A stretch of DNA of 64,000 nucleotides from Bifidobacterium mizhiense. GTDB taxonomy: Bacteria; Actinomycetota; Actinomycetes; Actinomycetales; Bifidobacteriaceae. The stretch spans positions 248,001 through 312,000 of the forward strand of contig NZ_BPWE01000001.1 of NCBI RefSeq assembly GCF_020884755.1. The letters are read 5' to 3'. Position 1 is the first letter of the stretch. The number at the start of each line of letters is the position of its first letter. The notes under the pieces are model-generated. The model made no database searches. It had not been told where the DNA came from and saw only the letters and a program-made list of their open reading frames with translations. Below, in pieces: positions 18,254 to 27,008 of this stretch. The position numbers and the translations under genes were made by a program.

Positions 18254-20725
18254 ATGACCCCGTCCCAGTCGACCACCACCCCCGAGGACACTGATTCCGC
18301 CCACCCTGGACAGGCAGACCAGGTCGTCATCAGAGATACCCCACCCCAGCGGGTCCATGATGCCGAAGACCTACTTCGAGCCCTGGCAGCCCTGATCCTG
18401 GGAATCCTGGTCACTCTGGCAGCTGTCTACCTGAAAGGAATAGCGGCCGGGGTCGAGTCTGACATGCGCCAGGCTGGCAATGCCATGGACTGGCTCATGG
18501 ACGTACCCACCGCTTTCCTCCAGCAGGCGGTGACGGTGACCGTGGTCCTGGCCGTGATTATCCATCTGCTGGTTAACAGAGAATGGATCCAGGCCATCAC
18601 CGCCCCCCTGGCCATGTTCCTGGGGTTTGGGCTGGTCATGCTGACCTCCAACCTCATCCTGAAGGCGGGCAACCCGACCCTGATCGCCTCATTCAGCTCC
18701 CAGAACGCCATAGGGTCGCCCGTCCTGCTGCCTGACTTCTATGCCGGTCTGGCTGCCTTCCTGAGCGCAGCAGGACCCCGTCGCCTGCGCAGCTCGGTCA
18801 AGTGGGGATGGAACGCTCTATACGTCGTGGCCATCATCATGGTCGCCATATCCTCCAATTCGGCCAGCGGGGTTCTGGTCTCGCTTATCCTTGGACGAAT
18901 CATGGGCATGGTCGTCCGATACCTGGCGGGCACGCAGAACAAGGGCGCCTGGGGGCAGGGGGTAGTGCAGGCGATAGCCTCCATCGGCATCCATGCCACG
19001 AGTCTGGAACGTCAGGATCCCAGTCTGGACTCCGATGGCCAACCCCTGCCAGCCCTCGACGACGACCTCATTGAGGCCTCCCGCATCTACAGAGCCCATG
19101 ACGGGCAAGGCCACACCTACACGGTGTCGGTCATGGACGGCCAGCTGCACACCATGGGCTATCTGATGCAGCTCTGGCAGTGGATCAAGCTGTCCGGAGT
19201 CTCCATGCGCCGGGACCGGTCAGTCAGAAACTCCATGCAACACCACATGGCCCTGCTGACTGAATTGCGGGATCTGGGGCTACCGGCCCTGCACCCCTAT
19301 GGTCTGACGGAGAGCGCCGAATCCTCGATTCTGGTACTGGAGGATGATGTCCATCTTGATCCCCTGGAACCTGAGAACCTGGACGCCGACAGGGCCAAGC
19401 AGCTGATGGACTACCTTCGTCGGGCCAACGAGCGTGGCTTCACACACCGCCGCATCCGCCCGGAGACTCTGACCATGGACCAGTCGGGTTCCATGGTCAT
19501 CGCCGGCTGGGAAAACGGCGACAGCGCCAGCTCCCAGGCCAACATCGCCCTGGACCGGATCCAGCTTCTGGCCTTGATCGCCACGATGATCGGGGTGGAT
19601 CAAGCCATTGATGCCGCCCGTGCCTCCTGGGGGGTCAAGACCCTGGCGGGACTGTCACCCTTCTGTCAGATGGTGGCCATTCCCGCACAGACCCAAGCCC
19701 TGCCCGGCTGGGATCGACAGATTCTGACTGACCTGCGCAAACAGTTGCAGGCTCTGGCTCCCCCTGAGTCGGTGGCTGAGACCGGCCAGGTAACCCTCTC
19801 ACGTTTCAGTCTGCGCAGCTTCGTGGCCCTGGCCCTCTTGGTAGTAGCTGTGGCAGTCATTGTCACCCAGTTCAACCTGCCTCAGGTCATCAGCGCCGTC
19901 CGCAATGCCAATCCTTGGATGGCTGGACTCTCCTTCCTGCTGGGATCACTGTCTTGGGTGGGCTGCGCCATCACCCTAGGAGTCTTCATCGATCCGGCCA
20001 AGCGCGATTTCAAGGGTATCTTCCTATCCCAGGTAGCCTCCTCCTTCACCTCGGTCTCCATGCCTGCCGGAGTGGGACCGGCCTTCGTCAACCTGCAGTT
20101 CCTGCGGCGGGACGGTTATGGCAACACCATGGCCACGGCCATCATGAGCGCCGTGGTGGCCGTCCAGTTCGCGACCACCTTCTGCCTGCTGATCGTCATC
20201 GGACTGTTCACCGGGCGCAACACCCTATCCGGGATGATCCCCACCAACACCCTGGTCATCGTCATCGGAACAGTGGCCATCATCGCAGCCCTGATCATGG
20301 CCCTGCCGTACACACGACGAATGGTCATGGAACGCTTGATGCCCATTGTGGCCTCCTATGCCCGCCACCTTGTGGAGATATTGACTCAGCCCCGACAGCT
20401 GGTAGTGGCCGTACTTGGGGCTGTGCTGCAGTCGGCCGCCTTGGGCATGAGTTTCTGGGCCGCCCTGATGGCCTTCGGCTGCAGGACCAACGTTTTCGAG
20501 ACCACTTTCGTCTTCCTTCTGGCCAACACGCTAGGTTCGGCTGTCCCCACCCCTGGCGGTTTAGGAGCCATAGAGGCTGTGCTCTTCTCCGCCTTCCGCC
20601 TGGCTGGCGTCCCCTCAGGCGTGGCTATCTCGGCCACTCTGGTCTTCCGTGTAGCCACCTACTGGCTGCGCATCCCCCTGGGAGCCCTTGCCATGCGCTG
20701 GCTGAGCAAGCACAATCGCATCTGA
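18254..20725 (+). CDS. LPG-synthase-type (UPF0104) membrane protein with kinase-like middle domain
   Basis: About 823 residues, three parts. Residues 40-230 hold about six TM helices. Residues ~270-500 are soluble and resemble a degenerate kinase fold (SILVLEDDVHLDPL, then GFTHRRIRPETLTMDQSGSMVIAGWENGD, recalling the catalytic loop with HRRIRPE for HRDLKPE and a changed metal-site motif). Residues ~515-820 hold about eight TM helices of the lysylphosphatidylglycerol synthase/flippase family (SMPAGVGPAFVNLQFLRRDGYG, PTPGGLGAIEAVLFSAFRLAG). This three-part design is known in actinobacteria. A role in lipid or glycan flipping is plausible but unproven. The ATG at 18254 follows purB by two bases. 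Confidence 0.8.
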   Translation: MTPSQSTTTPEDTDSAHPGQADQVVIRDTPPQRVHDAEDLLRALAALILGILVTLAAVYLKGIAAGVESDMRQAGNAMDWLMDVPTAFLQQAVTVTVVLAVIIHLLVNREWIQAITAPLAMFLGFGLVMLTSNLILKAGNPTLIASFSSQNAIGSPVLLPDFYAGLAAFLSAAGPRRLRSSVKWGWNALYVVAIIMVAISSNSASGVLVSLILGRIMGMVVRYLAGTQNKGAWGQGVVQAIASIGIHATSLERQDPSLDSDGQPLPALDDDLIEASRIYRAHDGQGHTYTVSVMDGQLHTMGYLMQLWQWIKLSGVSMRRDRSVRNSMQHHMALLTELRDLGLPALHPYGLTESAESSILVLEDDVHLDPLEPENLDADRAKQLMDYLRRANERGFTHRRIRPETLTMDQSGSMVIAGWENGDSASSQANIALDRIQLLALIATMIGVDQAIDAARASWGVKTLAGLSPFCQMVAIPAQTQALPGWDRQILTDLRKQLQALAPPESVAETGQVTLSRFSLRSFVALALLVVAVAVIVTQFNLPQVISAVRNANPWMAGLSFLLGSLSWVGCAITLGVFIDPAKRDFKGIFLSQVASSFTSVSMPAGVGPAFVNLQFLRRDGYGNTMATAIMSAVVAVQFATTFCLLIVIGLFTGRNTLSGMIPTNTLVIVIGTVAIIAALIMALPYTRRMVMERLMPIVASYARHLVEILTQPRQLVVAVLGAVLQSAALGMSFWAALMAFGCRTNVFETTFVFLLANTLGSAVPTPGGLGAIEAVLFSAFRLAGVPSGVAISATLVFRVATYWLRIPLGALAMRWLSKHNRI

Positions 20726-20894
20726 AGAGCCCTTTGGACACTTTCATTCCCAAGGACCTCAAAAATCGCTTGATGAAATGTCGGAAACCCCCGAAAAATG
20801 CGGTGTTTGGGCCTAATCTGCGGTAATATCAGTCATTGACCGTTGGGCTTTCCCCAAATCAAGCAATGGGAGGCCCCCGAAAGAAGGATGTTCT

Positions 20895-21182
20895 ATGGCA
20901 TACAACAAGTCTGATCTCGTGTCGAAGATCGCGCAGAAGTCCAACCTGACCAAGGCTCAGGCGGAAGCTGCTGTCAACGCCTTCCAGGATGTCTTCGTCG
21001 AGGCCATGAAGTCCGGTGAGGGTCTGAAGCTGACCGGTCTGTTTTCAGCCGAGCGTGTCAAGCGCGCCGCCCGCACCGGCCGCAACCCCCGCACCGGTGA
21101 GACCATCAAGATTCCGGCCAGCTACGGCGTGCGGATCTCCGCAGGCTCGCTGCTGAAGAAGGCCGTCACCAACAAGAAGTGA
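20895..21182 (+). CDS. hup: HU-family DNA-binding protein
   Basis: A 95-residue histone-like protein that bends and compacts DNA as a dimer. Signature RTGRNPRTGETIKIPAS in the DNA-binding arm is intact; the N-terminal half AYNKSDLVSKIAQKSNLTKAQAE is the dimerisation helix pair. AAGAAGGA precedes the ATG. Length is that of normal HU, without the Lys/Ala-rich tail of mycobacterial HupB. It is monocistronic with its own terminator, convergent with the pafA end of the pup cluster. Confidence 0.97.
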   Translation: MAYNKSDLVSKIAQKSNLTKAQAEAAVNAFQDVFVEAMKSGEGLKLTGLFSAERVKRAARTGRNPRTGETIKIPASYGVRISAGSLLKKAVTNKK

Positions 21183-21198
21183 AACCAGCCTTTCTACA

Positions 21199-21234
21199 AG
21201 GGCCCCGGCATCCATCCACGGATGCTGGGGCCCT
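21199..21234 (+). terminator. Hairpin terminator after hup
   Basis: AGGGCCCCGGCATCC pairs with GGATGCTGGGGCCCT apart from one C/T mismatch, loop ATCCAC. Only a short T-rich stretch (CCTTGGTT) follows. It lies between hup (plus) and pafA (minus) and may serve both. Confidence 0.75.
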
Positions 21235-21283
21235 CCTTGGTTAGAGAAGACCTAATGGAAGTCCCGTGGTGCAAACTGGGCTT

Positions 21284-22711
21284 CTAGGCACGAGGTTCTG
21301 CGGCATTCTTGAGAAAGTCCATCAAGGAATGGTATCGGGGTGGGCCCAGATGATCGAAGGGGTCAGGCAGGGCAACCTCTACTCGGTGAGAGCCGCCTAG
21401 GACCAGCTGGCTCCAGTCGCATGACCAGGTGCGTGTTCCCCGGTCTGCTGCACGGACGAAGTCGCCACGCAGACTGGCCCGGGTATCCTCCGGAGGTTGA
21501 TCCATGGCGCGACGTATCTCCGAGTCGTCGACCGGCGAGCGCATAAGCCCATGCCTGATCAGGCCAGGAAAGGATCTTCCGGCGCTCAGATCGTGATAGT
21601 CCAGATCCAGGGCCTCGGCCAGATCCCGTCCGCTCCTTCGTCGACTCAGGCCCTGGATCAACCGCAACTTGGCGGCCCAATCCACCCAGTCAGCCAGATC
21701 CTGCCAACGCCCCGCGTCCAGCGCATCCAGGGCAACCCTCCAAAGTCGCAGGACCTGCAGAGCCTGGCGTCGATCGATGCCTATATCCTCCTGCTGGTCA
21801 ACCAAATCCTTGCAGGCCGACCAATAGGCCTCTTGCAGACCCAGGGCGCTGATACTGCCAGTTTTCGTGGAAGCCTGCAGTTCCAGAGTGACCCGGCCGG
21901 TCCGATCCCGGCTGACGGCTCGGACGGCTACACGGGGATCAGCCAGGGCCCAGTCCGCCAGGTCTGGTCGTCGGCCTTGACGGCAGGCTTGCTCGATCAG
22001 GTTCAGAACCAAGTGAGTGCTGGCCAGCTTGAACCAAGTGACCAACGGCGAACGGTTTGTATCCCCTACAATCACATGCAGACGCCGCCATCGTTCGGGA
22101 TCGGCCAGAGGCTCGTCACGGGTGTTGACCATGGGACGGGCGCGGGTGGTGGCCGAGGAAACCGCCTCATCCAGAAAGTCGGCCCGCTGGCTGATCTGGA
22201 AGCCATCTGGGTCCAGACGACCCGCCCCGGTGATCAACTGCCGGGTGACCAAAAAGGGGACCAGGCAGGCTCCGATCATGTCCAAGGGGACTCCCCGATC
22301 CAGCAGGTAGTTCTCATGGCAACCGAAGGCATGACCCTGGGCATCCACATTGTTGGCAAAGACATGCACCTTCACGGGCCTGCCCATGTCCTCCGTCAGA
22401 CGTTTCCCGGCGCGCTCCGCAAGGTCGGTCATGATCCGCTCCCCGGCCAGCACCTGTTTCAGTGCCGTCAGCGGATCGCGGGCTTCCGCCGTGGCATACT
22501 CCGGGTGGGAGCCCACATCCAGATAAAGCCGAGCGCCATTGGGCAGATAGATGTTGGTTGACCCGTGCTTATCGATCAGAGGACGGAACATGGCCATGGC
22601 CACCCTGCCAGCGGCGTAGGGGGCACTGGCGCCGGTCAGGCTCAGTCCATACTCGGTCTCGATGCCGAATATTCTGCGAAAGTCCGAGTCAGTCCCATGC
22701 CCATCCGCCAT
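21284..22711 (-). CDS. pafA: Pup--protein ligase PafA
   Basis: A 475-residue carboxylate-amine ligase that uses ATP to join the C-terminal Glu of Pup to lysines of target proteins. N-terminal FGIETEYGLS supplies the ATP/metal Glu residues, LYLDVGSHPEYATAE contains the catalytic Asp, and FGCHENYLLDRGVP is a shared PafA/Dop motif. It lacks the Dop loop (WDYxxE...), which separates it from Dop in the same cluster. The start at 22711 follows the pup stop by three bases. It is the last gene of the minus-strand cluster. Confidence 0.96.
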   Translation of the reverse strand: MADGHGTDSDFRRIFGIETEYGLSLTGASAPYAAGRVAMAMFRPLIDKHGSTNIYLPNGARLYLDVGSHPEYATAEARDPLTALKQVLAGERIMTDLAERAGKRLTEDMGRPVKVHVFANNVDAQGHAFGCHENYLLDRGVPLDMIGACLVPFLVTRQLITGAGRLDPDGFQISQRADFLDEAVSSATTRARPMVNTRDEPLADPERWRRLHVIVGDTNRSPLVTWFKLASTHLVLNLIEQACRQGRRPDLADWALADPRVAVRAVSRDRTGRVTLELQASTKTGSISALGLQEAYWSACKDLVDQQEDIGIDRRQALQVLRLWRVALDALDAGRWQDLADWVDWAAKLRLIQGLSRRRSGRDLAEALDLDYHDLSAGRSFPGLIRHGLMRSPVDDSEIRRAMDQPPEDTRASLRGDFVRAADRGTRTWSCDWSQLVLGGSHRVEVALPDPFDHLGPPRYHSLMDFLKNAAEPRA

Positions 22712-22714
22712 GGA

Positions 22715-22918
22715 TCACTGGCCGCCCTTCTGGACGAAGCCCTGCACATACTCCTTGGCGTTGGTCTCCAGGGTGGTCTCGATGTCATCCAGGACGGCAT
22801 CAAGATCGGACTGAGCCGTCTGGCTCTGTTCATGTGCCCCGGTCTGCGGCAAATCCTCTTCCTGTTCCTGCTGCTGCCCGGCTGCCATATGCCGCCCCTG
22901 CTGGGATGCCTCAGCCAT
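22715..22918 (-). CDS. pup: Prokaryotic ubiquitin-like protein Pup
   Basis: A 67-residue, Gln/Glu-rich, largely disordered modifier. The C-terminal part ([25 protein letters not shown] region, residues ~41-67) is the conserved helix that binds the ARC/Mpa coiled coil, and the chain ends GGQ. The terminal Gln must be deamidated to Glu by Dop before PafA can attach Pup to lysines. Start ATG at 22918 follows a GGAGAG-type site (GGAAGGAGAGCG...). It lies between the IMPase-like gene and pafA, with short gaps. Confidence 0.96.
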   Translation of the reverse strand: MAEASQQGRHMAAGQQQEQEEDLPQTGAHEQSQTAQSDLDAVLDDIETTLETNAKEYVQGFVQKGGQ

Positions 22919-22942
22919 GGTCGCTCTCCTTCCCTGTGCGAA

Positions 22943-23779
22943 TCAGCGCCCGCTCAGATAGGTGTTCAAATCCTCGGCGATGAGCCCGTTGGTGGCCACT
23001 ACGTCGTTGCTGCCCTCCCAGCGCACGTGCCCGCCGTCCCAGCGCCAGAGGGTGCCCTTGGCCTCCCGAACCACGACAGCCGCCGCAGAGACAGCAGGGA
23101 TGTCCCAGGAGTGCAGGGCCGGCTCGAAGTAGGCGTCGTAGCTGCCGTCCGCCACCCGACACAGGTCCAGCGAGACCGGACCAACACGCTTGATGTCGGC
23201 AGGCTTGCCGGCCATGCGTGAAACGATCTGCAGGACCTTTTCAGACTCGTTGGGGAAGTAGGACATACCAAAGCTGATCACTGACCCATTCAGGGTGGTC
23301 ATCGTGGAGGGGATGATCTTCTCCCGCTTGTCGCCCACAATAGTCCGTCGGATCCTGATGGCGCCCTGGCCCTTGGCGGCCAAATAGGTCAGGCCCAGGA
23401 CCGGTGCATGTACGATGCCCAGGACCGGTGAAGCGTGACCCTTCTCGTCCACGGCGAAGAGGGAGATGGTCAGTGTCCATTCGGCCATATTGCGCACATA
23501 GTTGACCGGACCGTCGATGTGGCCCAGACACCAGTAACGACCGCCTGGACGGCGGTTGCCGGCCTCCTCTTCCCAGAAGCCGTCCATGGGGTCCAGGGCG
23601 GCGATTTTGGTCCGGCAGTAACGAATCAAGCGCGTGTCAATGCTCGGCGAAAACTGGGTGCCCTGGCCGATGGCTGAGGTGGAGCGGGGATCGTGGGGGT
23701 TGATCTGGTCCTGGAGGGCATGACGGCCGGCCTCCACAGCAATGGTGGCGGCCTGCATGGCCAAATCGCGCAATTCCAT
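22943..23779 (-). CDS. Inositol monophosphatase-family protein with altered metal motif
   Basis: A 278-residue protein from the ATG at 23779 (preceded by AGAGAAG; a TTG six codons upstream is less likely). IMPase fold landmarks: FWEEEAG (metal Glu region), LGHIDGPVNYVRNMAEWTLTISL (position of the usual DPLDGTTNF motif), GPVSLDLCRVADGSYDAYFEP and HSWDIPAVSAAAVVVREA (third metal Asp). The first Asp, the Pro and both Thr of DPLDGTT are replaced (GHIDGPV), so a classical three-metal centre looks impaired. It sits between dop and pup, where proteasome genes prcB-prcA lie in mycobacteria. Substrate unknown; it might be a regulator or an atypical phosphatase. Confidence 0.8.
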   Translation of the reverse strand: MELRDLAMQAATIAVEAGRHALQDQINPHDPRSTSAIGQGTQFSPSIDTRLIRYCRTKIAALDPMDGFWEEEAGNRRPGGRYWCLGHIDGPVNYVRNMAEWTLTISLFAVDEKGHASPVLGIVHAPVLGLTYLAAKGQGAIRIRRTIVGDKREKIIPSTMTTLNGSVISFGMSYFPNESEKVLQIVSRMAGKPADIKRVGPVSLDLCRVADGSYDAYFEPALHSWDIPAVSAAAVVVREAKGTLWRWDGGHVRWEGSNDVVATNGLIAEDLNTYLSGR

Positions 23780-23869
23780 ACTTCTCTTCTCTTTCAAACG
23801 GGTGGTCGAGGCATTGCCGACCGTGGTCCACCGGTGGTCGTCCTGTCGGATATCGGACTATTTTCTGCG

Positions 23870-25378
23870 CTACCTGCAGTATATGTCGCGCCCATCCCGG
23901 TAGGAAGACCGTGTGTGACTCAGCGGATCGGACAGATCCACCACCCTGGTCCTAGGCTCTCCCTCCGGTCCCTGTTCCTCAAGAATGACACGACTCCAGG
24001 AGACAGCCCTGACCGCATCAGGGCAGCGGTGAAGCAGCCGGGAACGGTACCAGGCGCGAGTCTGCTCCGGCCCCTGGTTCATGGCCCTGGTGATCTGGTC
24101 GGGATCGGCCAGTTGCAGGGCGGATCCTCTCAGTCGCCAAGGCAGGTCACGGCCGGGATCCACCCGTGCCCAGGCCAAATCCAGGGCCGCCAGACGGGGA
24201 TCCGACCAGTCGGATATGGAACGGCGACGACGCAGACGCTCCAGGAGCTGCCATTTGAGCAACCATTCCAACCTGCCTGCCTGGTCGTGCATAGCCAGAC
24301 GGGCCTCCTCGTCGCCCGAACGCACTGCGGCCAGATCTTCGAGCACCTGATCCCAGAGGCTCAGAACTCGGTCGTCAGCACATCCAGGCCTGTCGACATT
24401 CCGTCTGGCCTGGCAGGCCGCATCCAGCAACGCTCTTTGGATGGTCAGCGCATCGGCGAATCCTCCGTTTGCCAAGGCTAGCGGTTTGCTCAGGGTGACA
24501 TCTCGCGAAACCGTGTGCAGGGCCGACACCGGATCATCCAGCGTCCAGCGATCCAACAGCTCATCGACTTGACTGGTCGAACCACCCTCGGACTCCAAGA
24601 GGCCCAGCAGCAGATCGGTCGTTCCCAGCTTGAGGACCAGGGGCGCATCCAGCCGGTTGGCATCGCCCACAATCACATGGAGGCGGCGACTGCCCGGCCC
24701 GGCATGTGACTCGTCCCGAGTATTGATGATCGGCCGCCCGAAGGTGGTCTGCAGTCCAATGCGGCTGGTCAGATAGTCAGCGCGTTGGCTGAGCTGGAAG
24801 CCGGACTCCTCGCTCCTGGGCCCCAGACCCACCCTGCCCGAGCCGGTGTAGACCTGCCGGGTGACGAAATGAATGGTCATCAGAGCCGCCACCCTGGCGA
24901 AGGGCACCGCCCTATTCATCAGATAGTTTTCATGAGACCCCCAGGCGGCACCCTTGCCGTCCACGTTGTTCTTGTAGAGAGCCAGACCTCCGGCCCTTTT
25001 TGCGGCCTGGGCCATCATCCGATCACCAGCACGGTCCTGGACCAGCGCGTCGAAGGCATTCACTGTTTCCGCCGAGGCATACTCCGGGTGGGCATGATCC
25101 ACGTAAATCCGCGCGCCATTGGGAGCTGCCACATCAATCAGCCGGGCGCCGGGCGCGTCAGTGAGCATGCTCGGAGCAGCGGCGGAACGCGGCAGCCGAC
25201 CTCCCCTGGCATCATTGACCGGATCCTCTTGCCCATAGTCCCAGCGGATGTGCGCCAAGGTCGGCTGGGCGGCGGCTCTTACCAGACGCAAGGCCAGGGT
25301 ACGTGGATCGGCGCCGGGATCCTGGGGGTCGGCTATGGCGTACTCCGTCTCGGTACCCATGACCCGCCCGGCATTCAT
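23870..25378 (-). CDS. dop: Deamidase/depupylase Dop
   Basis: A 502-residue homologue of PafA. It deamidates the C-terminal Gln of Pup and cleaves Pup from modified proteins. MGTETEYAIADP is the N-terminal ATP/metal motif, IYVDHAHPEYASAET holds the catalytic Asp, and the Dop-specific loop with IRWDYGQEDPVNDARGG is present, separating it from PafA. NNVDGKGAAWGSHENYLM is the shared core. The ATG overlaps the arc stop by four bases (ATGA). All features needed for activity appear intact. Confidence 0.96.
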   Translation of the reverse strand: MNAGRVMGTETEYAIADPQDPGADPRTLALRLVRAAAQPTLAHIRWDYGQEDPVNDARGGRLPRSAAAPSMLTDAPGARLIDVAAPNGARIYVDHAHPEYASAETVNAFDALVQDRAGDRMMAQAAKRAGGLALYKNNVDGKGAAWGSHENYLMNRAVPFARVAALMTIHFVTRQVYTGSGRVGLGPRSEESGFQLSQRADYLTSRIGLQTTFGRPIINTRDESHAGPGSRRLHVIVGDANRLDAPLVLKLGTTDLLLGLLESEGGSTSQVDELLDRWTLDDPVSALHTVSRDVTLSKPLALANGGFADALTIQRALLDAACQARRNVDRPGCADDRVLSLWDQVLEDLAAVRSGDEEARLAMHDQAGRLEWLLKWQLLERLRRRRSISDWSDPRLAALDLAWARVDPGRDLPWRLRGSALQLADPDQITRAMNQGPEQTRAWYRSRLLHRCPDAVRAVSWSRVILEEQGPEGEPRTRVVDLSDPLSHTRSSYRDGRDIYCR

Positions 25379-26937
25379 GATCGCTCCCCTGGCCCGTCAA
25401 CTGGGCGAACCTCCTGAACCTGCCCTGGGCGCAGTCCTGCCAGATCGGCCCAGCGGTCCGGATCCTGCCCACTGAGCTCCTCCAGCGTGTCCTCATACTG
25501 CCCACGGACCGCCCTCACGCAGAAACCGTGGTCAAGACCCACCTGCCGACCCTGTTCGATGGAGGCCTTGACCGCCATGGTCTTGACCCGATCAACCAGG
25601 TTATGCAGCATGGCGCCGGAGACCACTGACTCTAGGTAGAGGGGCTGCCAGCGACCCGTGGCATCCATGATTCTGCCCAGCAGGTGGTCATCATCCCGAG
25701 CGAAAAGTCCGTCGACCAGCACCTGGATCAGCTCCTCCGGCCCGGCATCATCCTCCATGGGCATATCGGAGCCCAGATATTTGCCCAGAATGGCGGCTGA
25801 CCTGGTTCTGTCGGGCCGATCGATGCGGATCTTGACATCCAGCCGTCCAGGGCGCAGAACCGCCGGGTCGATCATGTCAATGCGGTTGGAGGCGCCGATG
25901 ACCATGACCTGGTCCAGGGATTCGACACCGTCCAGCTCGGTCAGGAACTGGGGGACGATGGTGGTCTCCACATCCGACGAGATACCAGAACCTCGGGTTC
26001 GCAACAGGGCATCCATCTCGTCGATGAAGACCACCACCGGTCCACCCTGGCCTGCCAGGTTGCGGGCCCGGGCGAAGAGGCGGCGAATCAGCCGTTCGGA
26101 CTCGCCCACGAACTTGTTGAGCACCTCAGGACCCTTGACTGACAGGAAGACCCCATGACCGTCGCTCTCCTGGGCCAGGGCACGGGCCAGAGCCTTGGCG
26201 ATCATGGTCTTGCCATTGCCGGGCGGACCGTAGAGCAGGACACCCTTGGGGGCCTGAAGCCCATAACGACGCATGAGATCAGCATGCTGGAAGGGCAACT
26301 GGACCGCATCCCGGATCCGCTCGATCTGCCTGTCCAGGCCGCCAATATCCGAGAAGTCCACGTCAGGAGTCTCCTCCAGGAGCATGTCGGCCTGATCCGA
26401 CTCAGGCAGCACAGCCAGGGCCATCGAACAGCTTTCGTCCATGAGCAAGGCACTGCCCGCCTCGATGGGCTGGTCCTGCAGAGAGCCCGCACGCGCGGCT
26501 ACGCGGGTCTGACCGGAGGGGTCTTCCACCAACAGGGCACCGGATTCCAAGGTCTCCCGCAACGTGCGAACCTGCCCGGTCACCGGCTGATCGCCCACAC
26601 GCACCACCACCATATCGGCGTTGAGTAGAACCTCCTGACCGGCCCGGATCCGCTCGGCGCGGATATCAGGCGCCAGAGGAACGACCATCCGTCTGGAACC
26701 GTTCAGGATCAGCAGACGGGCCTGCTGCACCCCCTGGCTGTCATAGGCGACGGAATCCACGCCCAAGGCCAGGGCGACGGTCAAGGGGGGTTGGCCCAGC
26801 TGGGCCAACTGGCTCTTGGCCTTGGACAGTTCCTTGGCAGCCCTGGTCAGCGCGGCAGCCAAGGCCCGGTTGCGCCGTTCCCCGGCCTGGTCCTGGTCAT
26901 TGGCATCGTCAGCTTGCTCAACATCATCGGACTGCAT
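25375..26937 (-). CDS. arc: ARC/Mpa-type AAA+ ATPase of the Pup pathway
   Basis: A 520-residue ring ATPase. N-terminal coiled coil (about 25-48) that captures Pup, tandem OB-like domains (about 50-185), and an AAA+ domain with Walker A GPPGNGKT (237-244), Walker B VVVFIDEMDALL and pore loop LSVKGPEVLNKFVGESER. It unfolds pupylated proteins. The C-terminus reads VQEVRPVDGPGERS and lacks the GQYL-type tail by which mycobacterial Mpa docks on the 20S proteasome. GGGAAGTC precedes the ATG. It overlaps dop downstream and follows fmt after 71 bases. Confidence 0.95.
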   Translation of the reverse strand: MQSDDVEQADDANDQDQAGERRNRALAAALTRAAKELSKAKSQLAQLGQPPLTVALALGVDSVAYDSQGVQQARLLILNGSRRMVVPLAPDIRAERIRAGQEVLLNADMVVVRVGDQPVTGQVRTLRETLESGALLVEDPSGQTRVAARAGSLQDQPIEAGSALLMDESCSMALAVLPESDQADMLLEETPDVDFSDIGGLDRQIERIRDAVQLPFQHADLMRRYGLQAPKGVLLYGPPGNGKTMIAKALARALAQESDGHGVFLSVKGPEVLNKFVGESERLIRRLFARARNLAGQGGPVVVFIDEMDALLRTRGSGISSDVETTIVPQFLTELDGVESLDQVMVIGASNRIDMIDPAVLRPGRLDVKIRIDRPDRTRSAAILGKYLGSDMPMEDDAGPEELIQVLVDGLFARDDDHLLGRIMDATGRWQPLYLESVVSGAMLHNLVDRVKTMAVKASIEQGRQVGLDHGFCVRAVRGQYEDTLEELSGQDPDRWADLAGLRPGQVQEVRPVDGPGERS

Positions 26938-27008
26938 GACTTCCCTTTCCCTCCATCGTTCGCCCCTGGAATCCTCGCACGGCTTGGACAGCCATCCGGG
27001 GGAGGGGC

